The notes under the pieces: generated by a model
What the model saw: only the letters and a program-made list of their open reading frames with translations
Databases searched by the model: none
What the model was told of the DNA's origin: nothing
Made by a program: the position numbers and the translations under genes
Shown here: positions 53,112-62,223 of the stretch, in pieces
Numbering within the stretch: the stretch's first letter is position 1
How the letters are laid out: the number at the start of each line of letters is the position of its first letter
Origin: Candidatus Poribacteria bacterium
GTDB lineage: Bacteria > Poribacteria > WGA-4E > WGA-3G
Assembly (NCBI GenBank): GCA_028821605.1
Contig: JAPPFM010000048.1
Location: 24,218-88,217 of the forward strand
Reading direction: 5' to 3'
Length of the DNA: 64,000 bases

Positions 53112-53501
53112 CCCCAAAACCTGCTACCATACCCCAATGCCACAACTCAACCTCAAACCGAACCGAAATACGATAAACTGAAGTCCATCCAAACGCCAGG
53201 GATATAGGTAGATTGGCGCGTCGAGAAGATGAAACTCTCCAAAGACAAGACGCAGCTGCAATACAACGACTTCCTCACACTCGACGGCATCCCGCCAGAG
53301 GTCTACGACTATCGGCTCGGCACGCGTTCGGCGTTGGAGTGGATCGTAGATCAGTATCGCGTCAAGACCGACAGACGGAGCGGCATCCTCAACGACCCGA
53401 ACCATGAAGCGGAGCCGCGATGTATTGTGGACCTGATTGCCCGCGTCATCACCGTCAGCCTAAAAACGGTCGAGATCGTCAAAAACCTCCCACCCCTATA
53501 A
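53112..53501 (+). pseudogene. Remnant of a type ISP restriction-modification enzyme C-terminus
   Basis: From 53208 to the stop the frame reads VDWRVEKMKLSKDK, YNDFLTLDGIPPEVYDYRLG, SALEWIVDQYRVKTDRRSGI, DLIARVITVSLKTVEIVKNL. This is the C-terminal target-recognition end of large single-chain type ISP restriction enzymes. The same frame continues upstream (KYDKLKSIQTPG) but is broken by a TAG at 53205. The helicase, nuclease and methyltransferase parts, more than a thousand residues, are missing. The fragment starts 7 nt after the PD40 gene. Confidence 0.8.
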
Positions 53502-53631
53502 GTTAACTGCAAGTCCCCCTGATAAGGGGGATTTAGGGGGTTATCAATTAGCAGGTAAGGATGTATAATCCTGAACATCCTTGAATCCTGTAAATCCTGC
53601 TTCAGACAATTAACACCGCAAATTACCCAAT

Positions 53632-53771
53632 TATAGTAAAACCCGAAAATATGTAGACAGTTGGTGAGCGAACCAACCCTCACCGCTGCTGGCGAGGGTG
53701 TTTTTGCTGGGGTGTTTCTTCTAGGATCCTCGCCTCTTCGCAATGTCCAAGTAATTATGGGCTTTACTATA
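53632..53771. mobile_element. MITE, TATAGTAAAACCC family
   Basis: TATAGTAAAACCC (53632-53644) and GGGCTTTACTATA (53759-53771) are inverted ends with one mismatch. The 140-bp element carries GCTGGCGAGG and CCTCGCC inside. Confidence 0.7.
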
Positions 53772-53955
53772 AACTCTGAAACTTCATAAAGATTGTGCCT
53801 ACCGATAACTGACAACTCATAACTAATACCATTTCTGATTGAAATTGTAGCATAGACTGTTAGTCTGTGTACTAAGGTGCGGTTAATGTGATATAAACTT
53901 TTAGAAATGGTATAATGTGGGAAGGGTTTCTAACCCCAAGACCTTTCTCTTGGAA

Positions 53956-53984
53956 TAAAAAAAGGGACTGGTAAAACCAGTCCC
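53956..53984 (-). terminator. Intrinsic terminator of the STAS gene
   Basis: GGGACTGGT-AAA-ACCAGTCCC (53964-53984) is a 9-bp stem with a 3-nt loop. Read on the minus strand it is followed by a run of eight U. It lies 28 nt past the STAS stop codon. Confidence 0.88.
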
Positions 53985-54012
53985 CGTTTCATGTCCTACT
54001 GTATTTTAGGTG

Positions 54013-54402
54013 CTACGCCGCTAACGCTGAGACCGCATCGTCCTCACTGTCGAAATGTTCAAAGAGACTCACGATCCGGCTCAGTGCCACCAAATCTTTG
54101 ATGTGTTTGCCGACATGGATAACGCCGATACGACCTTGCTTTCGTTCTGCGGCAGCACGTGCCTCCATAAGCGCAACGAGTCCAGAACTGTCAATCTTAT
54201 TAACATGCTCGAAATTGATAAGAATGCGTGGTGTGTCTGAGGCTTCTATCTGGGGTGCGATTGCCTCCCGTAATTCTGATACAGAGGGTCCTACTATTTT
54301 TCCGGTGGGTTCCAAAATTGCGATGCCGTTTTGCTGACGAATTTGGGTTGTTATCGTTCGTTCTCCTTTTTCGTTTTCTATAACAGTGGAAACATCCTTC
54401 AT
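54013..54402 (-). CDS. STAS-domain anti-sigma-factor antagonist
   Basis: A 129-residue single STAS domain of the SpoIIAA/RsbV type, with about 18 extra residues at the front. The phosphorylation loop is IDSSGLVAL, with candidate phosphoserine 72 or 73. Such proteins bind an anti-sigma kinase and free a sigma factor when unphosphorylated. No partner kinase, phosphatase or SigB-type factor is encoded in the window. The gene is alone on the minus strand and is closed by a strong terminator. Confidence 0.88.
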   Translation of the reverse strand: MKDVSTVIENEKGERTITTQIRQQNGIAILEPTGKIVGPSVSELREAIAPQIEASDTPRILINFEHVNKIDSSGLVALMEARAAAERKQGRIGVIHVGKHIKDLVALSRIVSLFEHFDSEDDAVSALAA

Positions 54403-54680
54403 CTTTCTAAACCCTTCATACTCTCTAAACGTCCAATTGAGATATCCGTTACGTTAGTTAGATTCTATGGAAAAAAGCTCGTTTTCTATTAGACGTGGGT
54501 TTGATTCCATTGGAAGCAATCCGCCTGTTCCTGTTAGGGAGAACCCACGACGTGTGTCCACCACTTTTAACGCCGTTTTTTCTGCAAAAAATGTGTGGAT
54601 TATGGTAGAATAGGAATAAACTGTGAGTCCTGATACGATGAGGCATGCGGTTTAAAATCGCACCGACAAACGCCAAAGTT

Positions 54681-55760
54681 ATGAAAATCACCGACGTTAA
54701 AACTTACAACTTACGTTATCCACTTATTGAACCCTTCGCGAATTCACGCGGTTGGACAGGCACACGGACCGCCGTTGTCGTCGAGATTCGTACGGATGCC
54801 GGGATTACGGGGTGGGGCGAGGGTGTAAGCACTCCATCCGCCGCAGCAATCGAAACACACCTGATTGGACAGTCGCCATTTGAAACAGAGCGGATATGGG
54901 AGGCAATGCGCGGAAATATCGGTGCGCTGAGCGGTATCGACATCGCCCTGTGGGACATCATGGGCAAGGCACTGGATATGCCGATCTATCAACTGCTCGG
55001 TGGCGCGTTCCGAATGAAGATTCCCGCCTACGCGAGCGGACTTTTCAAAAAAGACAAACCCGACATAACCCAAGCGTTGATGGATGAGGCGAAAGGGTAC
55101 GTTGATGCCGGGTTCCCTGCAGTCAAGATGAAGATCGGTTTCGGCGAGGCTTACGATGTGAAGAACGTCGCTGCAGTGCGACGCGCCATCGGAGATGAAA
55201 CCCTTTTCGCTGTCGATGCGAATTGTGGCTACGATGTAGGGACAGCGATCGACGTTGGACAGAAACTTTTGGACTACGACCTCTTCTGGTATGAGGAACC
55301 GATCACCAGCGACGATGTCGCGGGCTATCGGGAGATCCGGCACGCACTGAAGGTGAGAATCGCTGGCGGCGAGATGTTGATGGGACGTTGGGCGTTTCGC
55401 GACCTCCTGCAGAAACGCGGGTTGGATATCGTGCAACCGGATCTGAGTATCGCTGGTGGTTTCACGGAGTGCCGAAAGATCGCTGCCATAGCAAGTGCGA
55501 ACTACGTTCGGGTATTGCCCCACATGTGGGGTGGTAGCATCCGCCTCGCTGCGACGCTACACTGGCAAGCCACGCTCCCGGATGCACCGCAAGCACTCAA
55601 TCCGATCCCGTCGCTTTTGGAGTTTGATATGACCGAGAATCGTCTCCGTACGGCGTTGGCGCGGCAACCGATAAATGCCGTTGATGGATATGTTGACGTT
55701 CCGCAGGCACCCGGATTGGGAATTGAGATTGACCGTGAGGTATTGGAACAGTATGCGTGA
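54681..55760 (+). CDS. Mandelate racemase / muconate lactonizing enzyme family protein
   Basis: A 359-residue enolase-superfamily enzyme. Catalytic features are in place: the KxK pair Lys149/Lys151 in AVKMKIG, metal ligands Asp179 (FAVDANCG), Glu205 (WYEEP) and Glu231 (AGGEML), and His281 (VLPHMWG) with Asp254 as its partner. The KxK plus His-Asp dyad places it with the mandelate racemase subgroup, which includes sugar-acid dehydratases. I start at the ATG at 54681, where family similarity begins; 12 upstream codons do not fit. It may be co-expressed with the DUF547 gene 12 nt downstream. Confidence 0.92.
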   Translation: MKITDVKTYNLRYPLIEPFANSRGWTGTRTAVVVEIRTDAGITGWGEGVSTPSAAAIETHLIGQSPFETERIWEAMRGNIGALSGIDIALWDIMGKALDMPIYQLLGGAFRMKIPAYASGLFKKDKPDITQALMDEAKGYVDAGFPAVKMKIGFGEAYDVKNVAAVRRAIGDETLFAVDANCGYDVGTAIDVGQKLLDYDLFWYEEPITSDDVAGYREIRHALKVRIAGGEMLMGRWAFRDLLQKRGLDIVQPDLSIAGGFTECRKIAAIASANYVRVLPHMWGGSIRLAATLHWQATLPDAPQALNPIPSLLEFDMTENRLRTALARQPINAVDGYVDVPQAPGLGIEIDREVLEQYA

Positions 55761-55772
55761 GGGCATCATTCA

Positions 55773-56570
55773 ATGAAAAGACGGATTCTAATTGTATGCC
55801 TCTTACTTTTATCTGTGTGCGGTGTGTTTTTCCTCTATCATTTCCGAGTTGAGGTGGATTTACGCACCTCACAACCGACAGGTGATGTCTCATTTTCCCA
55901 CGATCTATTTGATCAAGTTTTGCAGGAGCATGTTGATGAAAGACAACAAGTCGATTATGCAAAATTGAAGGCGAACCCTGAAAAATTGGAGGCGTATTTG
56001 GACCTATTGGCTGTTGCGAACCCCGAGGCATTGTCCTATAATGCACAGTTGGCGTTTTGGGTTAACGCCTATAATGCACTTGTCGTCAAAGGGGTCGTTG
56101 ACCACTACCCGATAACGAGTGTCCGGAAGGTTAAACTTTTCAACGGATTTTTCTCTCGGCTGAAGTTTCAAGTTGCCGGTAAAACTTATACGCTCAATGA
56201 GATTGAACACGACATCATCCGCACGGAGTTTGTGGATCCCCGGGTTCACTTCGTCCTTGTGTGTGCGTCAAGCAGCTGCCCGCCTTTGTGGAACCGTGCC
56301 TATACCGCCGAGACGATTGAGGAGCGTCTTGAGATTGCAACGCTCAATTTTATTCGGAATCCTGAACAGGTTCGGATTGACCGCGCGGAACGTCGCGTCT
56401 ACCTCTCGAAAATTTTCAAGTGGTATAAAGATGATTTTAAAGAGGGTTATGAGGGTGTAACGGATTTTCTCAGCGATTACTTGCACCCCGAAAACGCAGA
56501 ATTTCTGGCATCAACAGATGTTAAGTTCCGCTATTTGGACTACGACTGGACCTTAAACGATCAACATTAA
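55773..56570 (+). CDS. DUF547 family protein
   Basis: A 265-residue protein with an N-terminal signal or anchor segment (MKRRILIVCLLLLSVCGVFF) followed by a DUF547 domain: AQLAFWVNAYNALVVKGVVD, IEHDIIRTEF, and HFVLVCASSSCPPL with the conserved SSxCP cysteine. A papain-like fold has been suggested for the family; activity is unknown. It starts 12 nt after the enolase-superfamily gene, so the two are probably one transcript. Confidence 0.9.
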   Translation: MKRRILIVCLLLLSVCGVFFLYHFRVEVDLRTSQPTGDVSFSHDLFDQVLQEHVDERQQVDYAKLKANPEKLEAYLDLLAVANPEALSYNAQLAFWVNAYNALVVKGVVDHYPITSVRKVKLFNGFFSRLKFQVAGKTYTLNEIEHDIIRTEFVDPRVHFVLVCASSSCPPLWNRAYTAETIEERLEIATLNFIRNPEQVRIDRAERRVYLSKIFKWYKDDFKEGYEGVTDFLSDYLHPENAEFLASTDVKFRYLDYDWTLNDQH

Positions 56571-56694
56571 ACTTTTAAATGAAGGAGTCGTTAGTTATCG
56601 GTTTTCAGGCAGAGATACCTTGTGGCGGTAACAGATAAAGCACCTACCACAAGAGCGTAACTGAAAACCGAAAACTGAAAACTGAAAACTAATC

Positions 56695-57729
56695 ATGGTA
56701 AATACTGCCGTTATCGGCTATGGTTATGCTGGACGCGCTTTTCATACCTATCTTGTCGGCTTGGCGGATGGATTGAATCTTTACGCCATCGCGACACGAG
56801 ATACCGAACGGCGTGAAGCAGCACGCGCCGCATATCCAAATGTACAGATCTACCAAACAATTGATGAAGTCATCGCAGATGACGCGGTTGACCTCGTTGT
56901 ATTAGCCACACCACACGACACACACGCTGAACTCTCCATCAAAGCGATGGATGCGGGGAAGCACGTCGTGACGGACAAAATCATGGCGATGAATACTGAC
57001 GAAGCGGACACGATGATTGCAGCGAGTCAACGGAACGGTGTCTTGCTCAGCGTGTTTCACAATCGTAGGTGGGATTGGGACTATAACACCGTTAGGAAGA
57101 TTATTGACGACGGTTTGCTCGGAACGCCTTACCTCTTCCAAGTCGCGATTATGCGTTACGGCGCGCCGGGCGGTTGGCGCGGGGTTAAACGTCAGAGTGG
57201 CGGTATCCTTTACGATTGGCCCGCCCACTTCGTCGATCAGGCGTTACAACTCGTAACCGCACCTGTTGAGTCTGTATTCTGTGACATTCATTACAATTCG
57301 AGATGGGACACGGATATCGGCAACTACGCCAACCTCATCATTAAATATGAGAACGATGTCCGGTATCAGATCGAGATTGGTAATCTTTCCAAAGCAGAGA
57401 AACCGCGCTGGTATATCGTTGGTGATTTAGGTGGATTGATTAAATACGGTTTGGACCCGCAGGAAGGACCGATGCGGGAGGGTAATATTGATGCCGCACA
57501 ACAGGATCCTGAAAACTATGCCAGAGTTTGGACCGAGGCGGGTGGTGAGGACAGAGAACTCGTCGTTGAAAGCGTCCAAACGACGTGGAAGTCCTACTAC
57601 CAGAACATCGCCGATGTGCTGAACAAAGGCGAGGAGTTGGTCGTCAAACCTGAAGAGATTCGCAAAGTCATGCAGGTCTATGATGCGGCGATGCAATCTG
57701 CGGATAGTGGAGAGACGGTGCGGATATAG
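56695..57729 (+). CDS. Gfo/Idh/MocA family oxidoreductase
   Basis: A 344-residue NAD(P)-dependent oxidoreductase-like protein. The nucleotide-binding turn is GYGYAGRAFH, as in the YdgJ/YhhX branch, and VFHNRRWDWDYNTVRKII is also typical of that group. The usual EKP motif is replaced by DKIM (in HVVTDKIMAM); the lysine is kept but the glutamate and proline are not, so substrate handling may differ. It lies just before a RidA gene (12 nt gap). The substrate is not known. Confidence 0.9.
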   Translation: MVNTAVIGYGYAGRAFHTYLVGLADGLNLYAIATRDTERREAARAAYPNVQIYQTIDEVIADDAVDLVVLATPHDTHAELSIKAMDAGKHVVTDKIMAMNTDEADTMIAASQRNGVLLSVFHNRRWDWDYNTVRKIIDDGLLGTPYLFQVAIMRYGAPGGWRGVKRQSGGILYDWPAHFVDQALQLVTAPVESVFCDIHYNSRWDTDIGNYANLIIKYENDVRYQIEIGNLSKAEKPRWYIVGDLGGLIKYGLDPQEGPMREGNIDAAQQDPENYARVWTEAGGEDRELVVESVQTTWKSYYQNIADVLNKGEELVVKPEEIRKVMQVYDAAMQSADSGETVRI

Positions 57730-57741
57730 GAGGGTTCCTGA

Positions 57742-58131
57742 ATGAAAAGACAAAACATTTCAACGGGAACAAAATGGGAACCGATTGTAGGTTACTCACG
57801 GGCTGTCCGAGTAGGGCAATATATCCATGTTTCAGGAACGACAGCGACAGATGAAAACGGCGACATCGTTGGTGTGGGAGATGCCTACAAACAGACAGTG
57901 CAGACCATAAGCAACATAGAAAATGCGCTCAGATCCGCGGGTGCCAGTCTGGAAGATGTGGTTCGCACACGTATCTATGTGACGGATATCAACGATTGGG
58001 AGAAGGTTGGAGTGGCACACGGTGAATTTTTTGGCGAAATTCGTCCCGCTACCAGCATGGTCGAAGTTAGCCGCTTGATTGCACCGGAAATGTTAGTGGA
58101 AATTGAGGCGGACGCGGTCGTGAAAGAATAG
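57742..58131 (+). CDS. RidA family (YjgF) protein
   Basis: A 129-residue RidA-like protein. Typical parts are [52 protein letters not shown] and a C-terminal [10 protein letters not shown]. The arginine of RTRIYVTD corresponds to the conserved substrate-carboxylate-binding residue. RidA proteins hydrolyse reactive enamine/imine intermediates. GGAGGG lies about 7 nt before the ATG and the gene follows the oxidoreductase by 12 nt. Confidence 0.93.
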   Translation: MKRQNISTGTKWEPIVGYSRAVRVGQYIHVSGTTATDENGDIVGVGDAYKQTVQTISNIENALRSAGASLEDVVRTRIYVTDINDWEKVGVAHGEFFGEIRPATSMVEVSRLIAPEMLVEIEADAVVKE

Positions 58132-58445
58132 ACACCTCTTACACACTTTGAAATCCCGCTCATTATTAGGATTTTTTCTAATCAATGACCGATGTCAAGC
58201 CGTTAAGAGTCGGGATTTGGAAATCTCTCCTACAAGAAGAGGGGTATAGCCTAATCAAATTGTTCAGATTATGGACAATAGCGTTCATTTTTTGACAGAA
58301 TTATCCGTTGAATTCCGAGAATTAGCGTGAAAACGGGCTTTCGGCGTTGGCATTGTATTTGCTATTATAAATACTAATCCAAGGGTGTGGGGTAGGAACG
58401 AGACCTACCCCTACTAACAGACAACTTGTCGGGAGGGAGAAAAAA
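58132..58445. other. 314-bp intergenic region
   Basis: The only structure seen is a GGGGTAGGAACGAGACCTAC hairpin (58388-58409) of the GTAGGTCTTG family, just upstream of the next gene's ribosome site. No gene was seen. Confidence 0.5.
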
Positions 58446-59552
58446 ATGAAAATGCAGCGTGGATTTATATTGATACTGTTCCTTGTGTTTGCTGTTGTGC
58501 AAAGCGGCATGACGGCGAATCATGAGACAGACGCATCGGAATATCACGAATTAAACAAACAGGTTATCGCAAGCATTGACAAGGGATTAGAATGGCTGAA
58601 AGGACAACAAGCCGAAGATGGGTTATTCGCCAATCATCCGGGCATAACGGCACTTGTGCTCACCGCTTTTTTACGGCATCCAGAGAACAAATACGCGGAG
58701 GCAGAGCATCCGTTTATCCAAAAGGGACTTCAACGGTTGGTTGCGTTGCAACAGCCGAATGGGGGCATCTACGATGTTGAGATGCAGCCTGCACTGCCGA
58801 ATTACAATACGGCTATCGCAGTGATGGCACTTTCTTCAACTGGAAATCCGAAATATGCCCCTGTTATTGAAAAGGCGCAAGGTTTCCTGAAAAACCTACA
58901 GGTCTTAGATGAGGAGAGTGTCTATCACGGTGGAATCGGCTATGGTAGCCGCCAAGAGGTGAAAGACTTGTCTAATCTGAACATTGCTATCCAAGCACTC
59001 AAGGAGAGCGGTTCCGACGACCAAGAGGTGTGGGACAAGGCGATTAAGTTTCTGGAACGCACGCAGAATCGGAGTGAGAGCAACGATCAGTCGTGGTCAG
59101 GCAACGATGGCGGTTTTATCTATTCGCCTGACGGTGAAAGCAAAGCCGGTACAGATGCCGCAGGCAGCCCGCGCTCCTACGCCAGCATGACGTATGCTGG
59201 GTTGTTGAGTTTCATCTACGCGAATGTTGATAAGGACGATGAACGCGTGCAAGCAGCTTTCAGGTGGATAAAAGAGCATTTCACACTTGAAGAAAACTAC
59301 GGCATGGGCGCGCAAGGGTTATATTATCACTATCACACAATGGCGAAAGCGTTGCGACTTTATGGGGATTCAACCTTTGTAGACTCAAAGGGTATTGCGC
59401 ACGATTGGTACCGAGAGTTCGCAAAAAAAATGATTGAGTTGCAGAAACCGGATGGGTTTTGGGTAAACGAGGAGAGTCGTTGGATGGAAAGAGACCCGAG
59501 ACTTGTAACGGCTTATGTGATTCTCGGTCTTGACACCGCTTACCCGAAATAG
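58446..59552 (+). CDS. Secreted terpene-cyclase-like (prenyltransferase/squalene oxidase repeat) protein
   Basis: A 368-residue exported protein: signal peptide MKMQRGFILILFLVFAVVQ, then an alpha/alpha toroid with QW-like repeats (GLEWLKGQQAEDGLF, GLQRLVALQQPNGGIYD, GNDGGFIYSPDG, MIELQKPDGFWVN). No DxDD catalytic motif of squalene-hopene cyclase is present, so it is more likely a binding or structural member of the repeat family than a cyclase. Similar proteins are common in Planctomycetes-like genomes. The gene stands alone; GGGAGGGAGA precedes the ATG. Confidence 0.85.
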   Translation: MKMQRGFILILFLVFAVVQSGMTANHETDASEYHELNKQVIASIDKGLEWLKGQQAEDGLFANHPGITALVLTAFLRHPENKYAEAEHPFIQKGLQRLVALQQPNGGIYDVEMQPALPNYNTAIAVMALSSTGNPKYAPVIEKAQGFLKNLQVLDEESVYHGGIGYGSRQEVKDLSNLNIAIQALKESGSDDQEVWDKAIKFLERTQNRSESNDQSWSGNDGGFIYSPDGESKAGTDAAGSPRSYASMTYAGLLSFIYANVDKDDERVQAAFRWIKEHFTLEENYGMGAQGLYYHYHTMAKALRLYGDSTFVDSKGIAHDWYREFAKKMIELQKPDGFWVNEESRWMERDPRLVTAYVILGLDTAYPK

Positions 59553-59646
59553 ACGATCTATCTTACAATATTTTTCAAACTCCCGCGGGCGGGGTTCCCT
59601 AACCTTGCCAGCCGGAACGACGGCTTTCAGAGCATGTAGGGGAAGC

Positions 59647-60471
59647 ATGTACCAGTCAGTCAAAGTCTCCGCAATTTCGCTCAAACCTATCAAATGGGAT
59701 AAAGCCTCCAACGCTGAAAAATTGGAGGCTTTCTTCGTTGAAGCCGCCAAGGACGCGCCACAGTTGATTTTGGCGACCGAGGGTGTTTTGGAAGGCTACG
59801 TCGTGATGGATGTCATTGAAGGCAGAGCCACACCAGAGGCGATGCTCGACATCGCAGAACCGCTTGATGGTGCGTATATCCACCGATTCCGTCGACTTGC
59901 CCGACAGCTCAAGACCTGCCTCTGTTTCGGTTTCGCTGAACGGTGTGGTACCTCCTCCGTCTACAATTCCGCTGTATTTATTGATACCAATGGCGAGATA
60001 TGCGGCACATATCATAAAACGCAGTTTGCGGAAGGCACACATCCGTCGTGGAACTTCAATTGCATCGGCGAGACGATTCGCGCGTTTGATACTCCTTTCG
60101 GACGTGCCGGTATTTTAATCTGCAATGACCGATGGAATCCGCTGATTGCACGCACATTGGTTTTGGACGGCGCACGATTCCTTCTGATTCCCTCCTATGG
60201 CTCGAAGGGTAAAGCACAGAATCAGACGGTGCTCGCCAGAGCACGTGAAAATGGGGTGCCGATTGTGGAAGCAAACGTCGGAATGAATCTCATCATCAGC
60301 AAAGGTGAGATTGTCGCATACAAGTGGGGCAACGATCAGATTAGCACGGCGGACATTGAGATTCCTTCCCTTCCTTCAATCGAAGCGGCGCGCCGATCAG
60401 AGCAGGAATACTTGCAGGCTCAAGGGCCCGAAATGGAAGCCCGCTATCGGAAGACGATCAACCGTTTGTGA
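59647..60471 (+). CDS. Carbon-nitrogen hydrolase (nitrilase family)
   Basis: A 274-residue nitrilase-superfamily amidase. The catalytic Glu-Lys-Cys triad is visible: Glu45 in LATEGV, Lys in YHKTQFAEG, and Cys in ILICNDRWNP. The start at 59647 matches where the family begins (SVKVSAISLKPI); an upstream in-frame extension to 59530 overlaps the previous gene and is rejected. The AGGGGAA two bases before the ATG is closer than usual. It would release ammonia from an amide or cleave a carbamoyl group; the substrate is unknown. Confidence 0.9.
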   Translation: MYQSVKVSAISLKPIKWDKASNAEKLEAFFVEAAKDAPQLILATEGVLEGYVVMDVIEGRATPEAMLDIAEPLDGAYIHRFRRLARQLKTCLCFGFAERCGTSSVYNSAVFIDTNGEICGTYHKTQFAEGTHPSWNFNCIGETIRAFDTPFGRAGILICNDRWNPLIARTLVLDGARFLLIPSYGSKGKAQNQTVLARARENGVPIVEANVGMNLIISKGEIVAYKWGNDQISTADIEIPSLPSIEAARRSEQEYLQAQGPEMEARYRKTINRL

Positions 60472-60712
60472 TGACGTGGTGGATCCTTTGTAGGAGCGAT
60501 TTCCCACTATCCCTTCAACCAAACCTACGATACTCACTCCAATTTGAACGTTTTCCAAAAGCAACTTGTATAAACCTATTTCCGATAATTGTGTCAAACA
60601 TTTTATTGAAGTCTAAAACGGATTTAGGGATTCCAATGAAGTCGCGAGCAGAGTTCGCTCCTACAAGAAGAAACTGCCTCATTCTATCGCACAATGCCCT
60701 CTTGTACAAATA

Positions 60713-61612
60713 ATGCTGACACCACAATTCCTCAAACAACTTGAACCCTTCTATATCCGTGCGAAACGCGCATTCCGAAGTCGATTCAAAGGCGAGCGGC
60801 GAAGTCCGAACCGTGGTGTAGGAATGGAATTTGCCGATTATCGTGTCTATGAACCCGGCGACGACCTGCGGCATGTCGATTGGAACATTTACGCACGCTT
60901 GGGTAGACTCTTTATTAAACTCTTCCACGCTGACGAGGGGTTGCCACTCGCCCTCCTCGTTGATAATAGCCAATCTATGGAATTTGGATCGCCGACCAAG
61001 TTAGTATGTGCCAAACAGGTTACCGCAGCGTTGGGCTATATCGCTTTGGGACATGCCGACAGTGTCGCCGTCTACACCTGCGCTGAACGGCTTTCCGCAG
61101 TGTTACCACCGACATCAGGAACATTGCAATTCTCACGTCTCACAAACTCGCTTACGGCAATCGGAGCAAATGGACAAACGCGACTGACGGAATGTCTCAG
61201 GCAGCTGCCGATGTATCAACGACACCCTTGCACGGTCGTCATCCTTTCTGATTTTTTGGATCCGGGTGGCTACGAACAGGGTTTCAAGTTGCTCATAGGA
61301 CGCGGCTTCTCGCTCTTCGCGATTCATCTGGTGAGTCCGGAGGAAATAACCCCACAAGCATACTTGGAAAGTGCACCGGCCGGAAGAGACTGGCTGGTAG
61401 AAGATGCCGAGACGGGTGAAACGAAAGCCATTACAATTAATGCCGAGACGCTCGCGCAATATCAGAATCAACAACAGACATTTTGCGATACCTTGCAACG
61501 CTTCTGCATCGAACAAGGGATTGGCTACGCGCACCTCAAAAGCGATATGCCCATAGAACCTTTCATTTTACAGGAGCTGCACAAGACGGGTTTTGTTCAG
61601 AGAAATCGATGA
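60713..61612 (+). CDS. DUF58 domain protein
   Basis: A 299-residue DUF58 protein. The diagnostic stretch is DYRVYEPGDDLRHVDWNIYA (about residues 39-58), followed by a von Willebrand A-like fold with VDNSQSMEFG as the MIDAS-type motif. Members usually sit with a MoxR AAA ATPase and other vWA proteins; no MoxR gene is visible here. It ends 19 nt before the macrodomain gene. The role is uncertain; chaperone-like assembly has been proposed for the family. Confidence 0.92.
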   Translation: MLTPQFLKQLEPFYIRAKRAFRSRFKGERRSPNRGVGMEFADYRVYEPGDDLRHVDWNIYARLGRLFIKLFHADEGLPLALLVDNSQSMEFGSPTKLVCAKQVTAALGYIALGHADSVAVYTCAERLSAVLPPTSGTLQFSRLTNSLTAIGANGQTRLTECLRQLPMYQRHPCTVVILSDFLDPGGYEQGFKLLIGRGFSLFAIHLVSPEEITPQAYLESAPAGRDWLVEDAETGETKAITINAETLAQYQNQQQTFCDTLQRFCIEQGIGYAHLKSDMPIEPFILQELHKTGFVQRNR

Positions 61613-61631
61613 AAGATAAGGAGGGAGTCGA

Positions 61632-62177
61632 ATGCAAACACAAATTGCAGAAACGAATCTGGAACTCATACAAGGCGATATAACCAAAGCACAGGTCGAT
61701 GCCATCGTGAACGCTGCGAACAGCGCACTTGTTGGAGGTGGGGGTGTGGACGGCGCAATCCGTCGCGCCGGTGGTGATGCAATTGAGCAAGCCTGTGCGG
61801 AAATTCGTTCGCGTGAAGGGGGTTGTCCTACGGGAAAAGCGGTTATTACGCCGGGTGGCAATCTTCACGCGAAATATGTGATTCACACGGTGGGACCTGT
61901 TTGGGAGGGTGGTGATTCGGGTGAAGCGGAATTGCTTGCGAGTTGTTATCAGGAGAGCCTCCGGCTTGCTGCGGAGAATAGTATTCAGAGCATCGCTTTT
62001 CCTTCTATTAGCACCGGTATCTATGGGTATCCAACCGAAAAAGCGGCAGTCGTTGCCCTGACTGCAGTGAAAGAACTTGTGCTCCAGAGCGACGCTGTGC
62101 CAACAACCATTCAGTTTATCCTATTTGATGAGGCTACCCATACGTGCTATGTGGATGCTTTGTGGTCCGTCTTTTGA
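61632..62177 (+). CDS. Macrodomain ADP-ribose hydrolase (O-acetyl-ADP-ribose deacetylase type)
   Basis: A 181-residue stand-alone macrodomain of the MacroD/YmdB class. The ADP-ribose loop motifs are [20 protein letters not shown] and [12 protein letters not shown]. The catalytic aspartate is in the GGGVDGAI loop. Such enzymes remove ADP-ribose from acidic residues or deacetylate O-acetyl-ADP-ribose. AAGGAGGG lies 6 nt before the ATG. Length is standard. Confidence 0.95.
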   Translation: MQTQIAETNLELIQGDITKAQVDAIVNAANSALVGGGGVDGAIRRAGGDAIEQACAEIRSREGGCPTGKAVITPGGNLHAKYVIHTVGPVWEGGDSGEAELLASCYQESLRLAAENSIQSIAFPSISTGIYGYPTEKAAVVALTAVKELVLQSDAVPTTIQFILFDEATHTCYVDALWSVF

Positions 62178-62223
62178 AAATAAGGCGTACTAAAAAACTA
62201 TCCATGTTGAAAGTTATCCAAAG

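Larger units (their letters stand above)
53502..54012. other. 511-bp intergenic stretch: hairpins, MITE and terminator
   Basis: It holds a CCCCCTGATAAGGGGG hairpin (53512-53527), the AATCCTGTAAATCCTGCTTC repeat, the MITE at 53632-53771 and the terminator at 53956-53984. No gene was seen. Confidence 0.6.

Noticed and set aside
54744..55523. 259-codon open frame opposite the enolase-superfamily gene
   Set aside because: The plus strand encodes an enzyme with all catalytic residues; the antisense frame has no recognisable domain.
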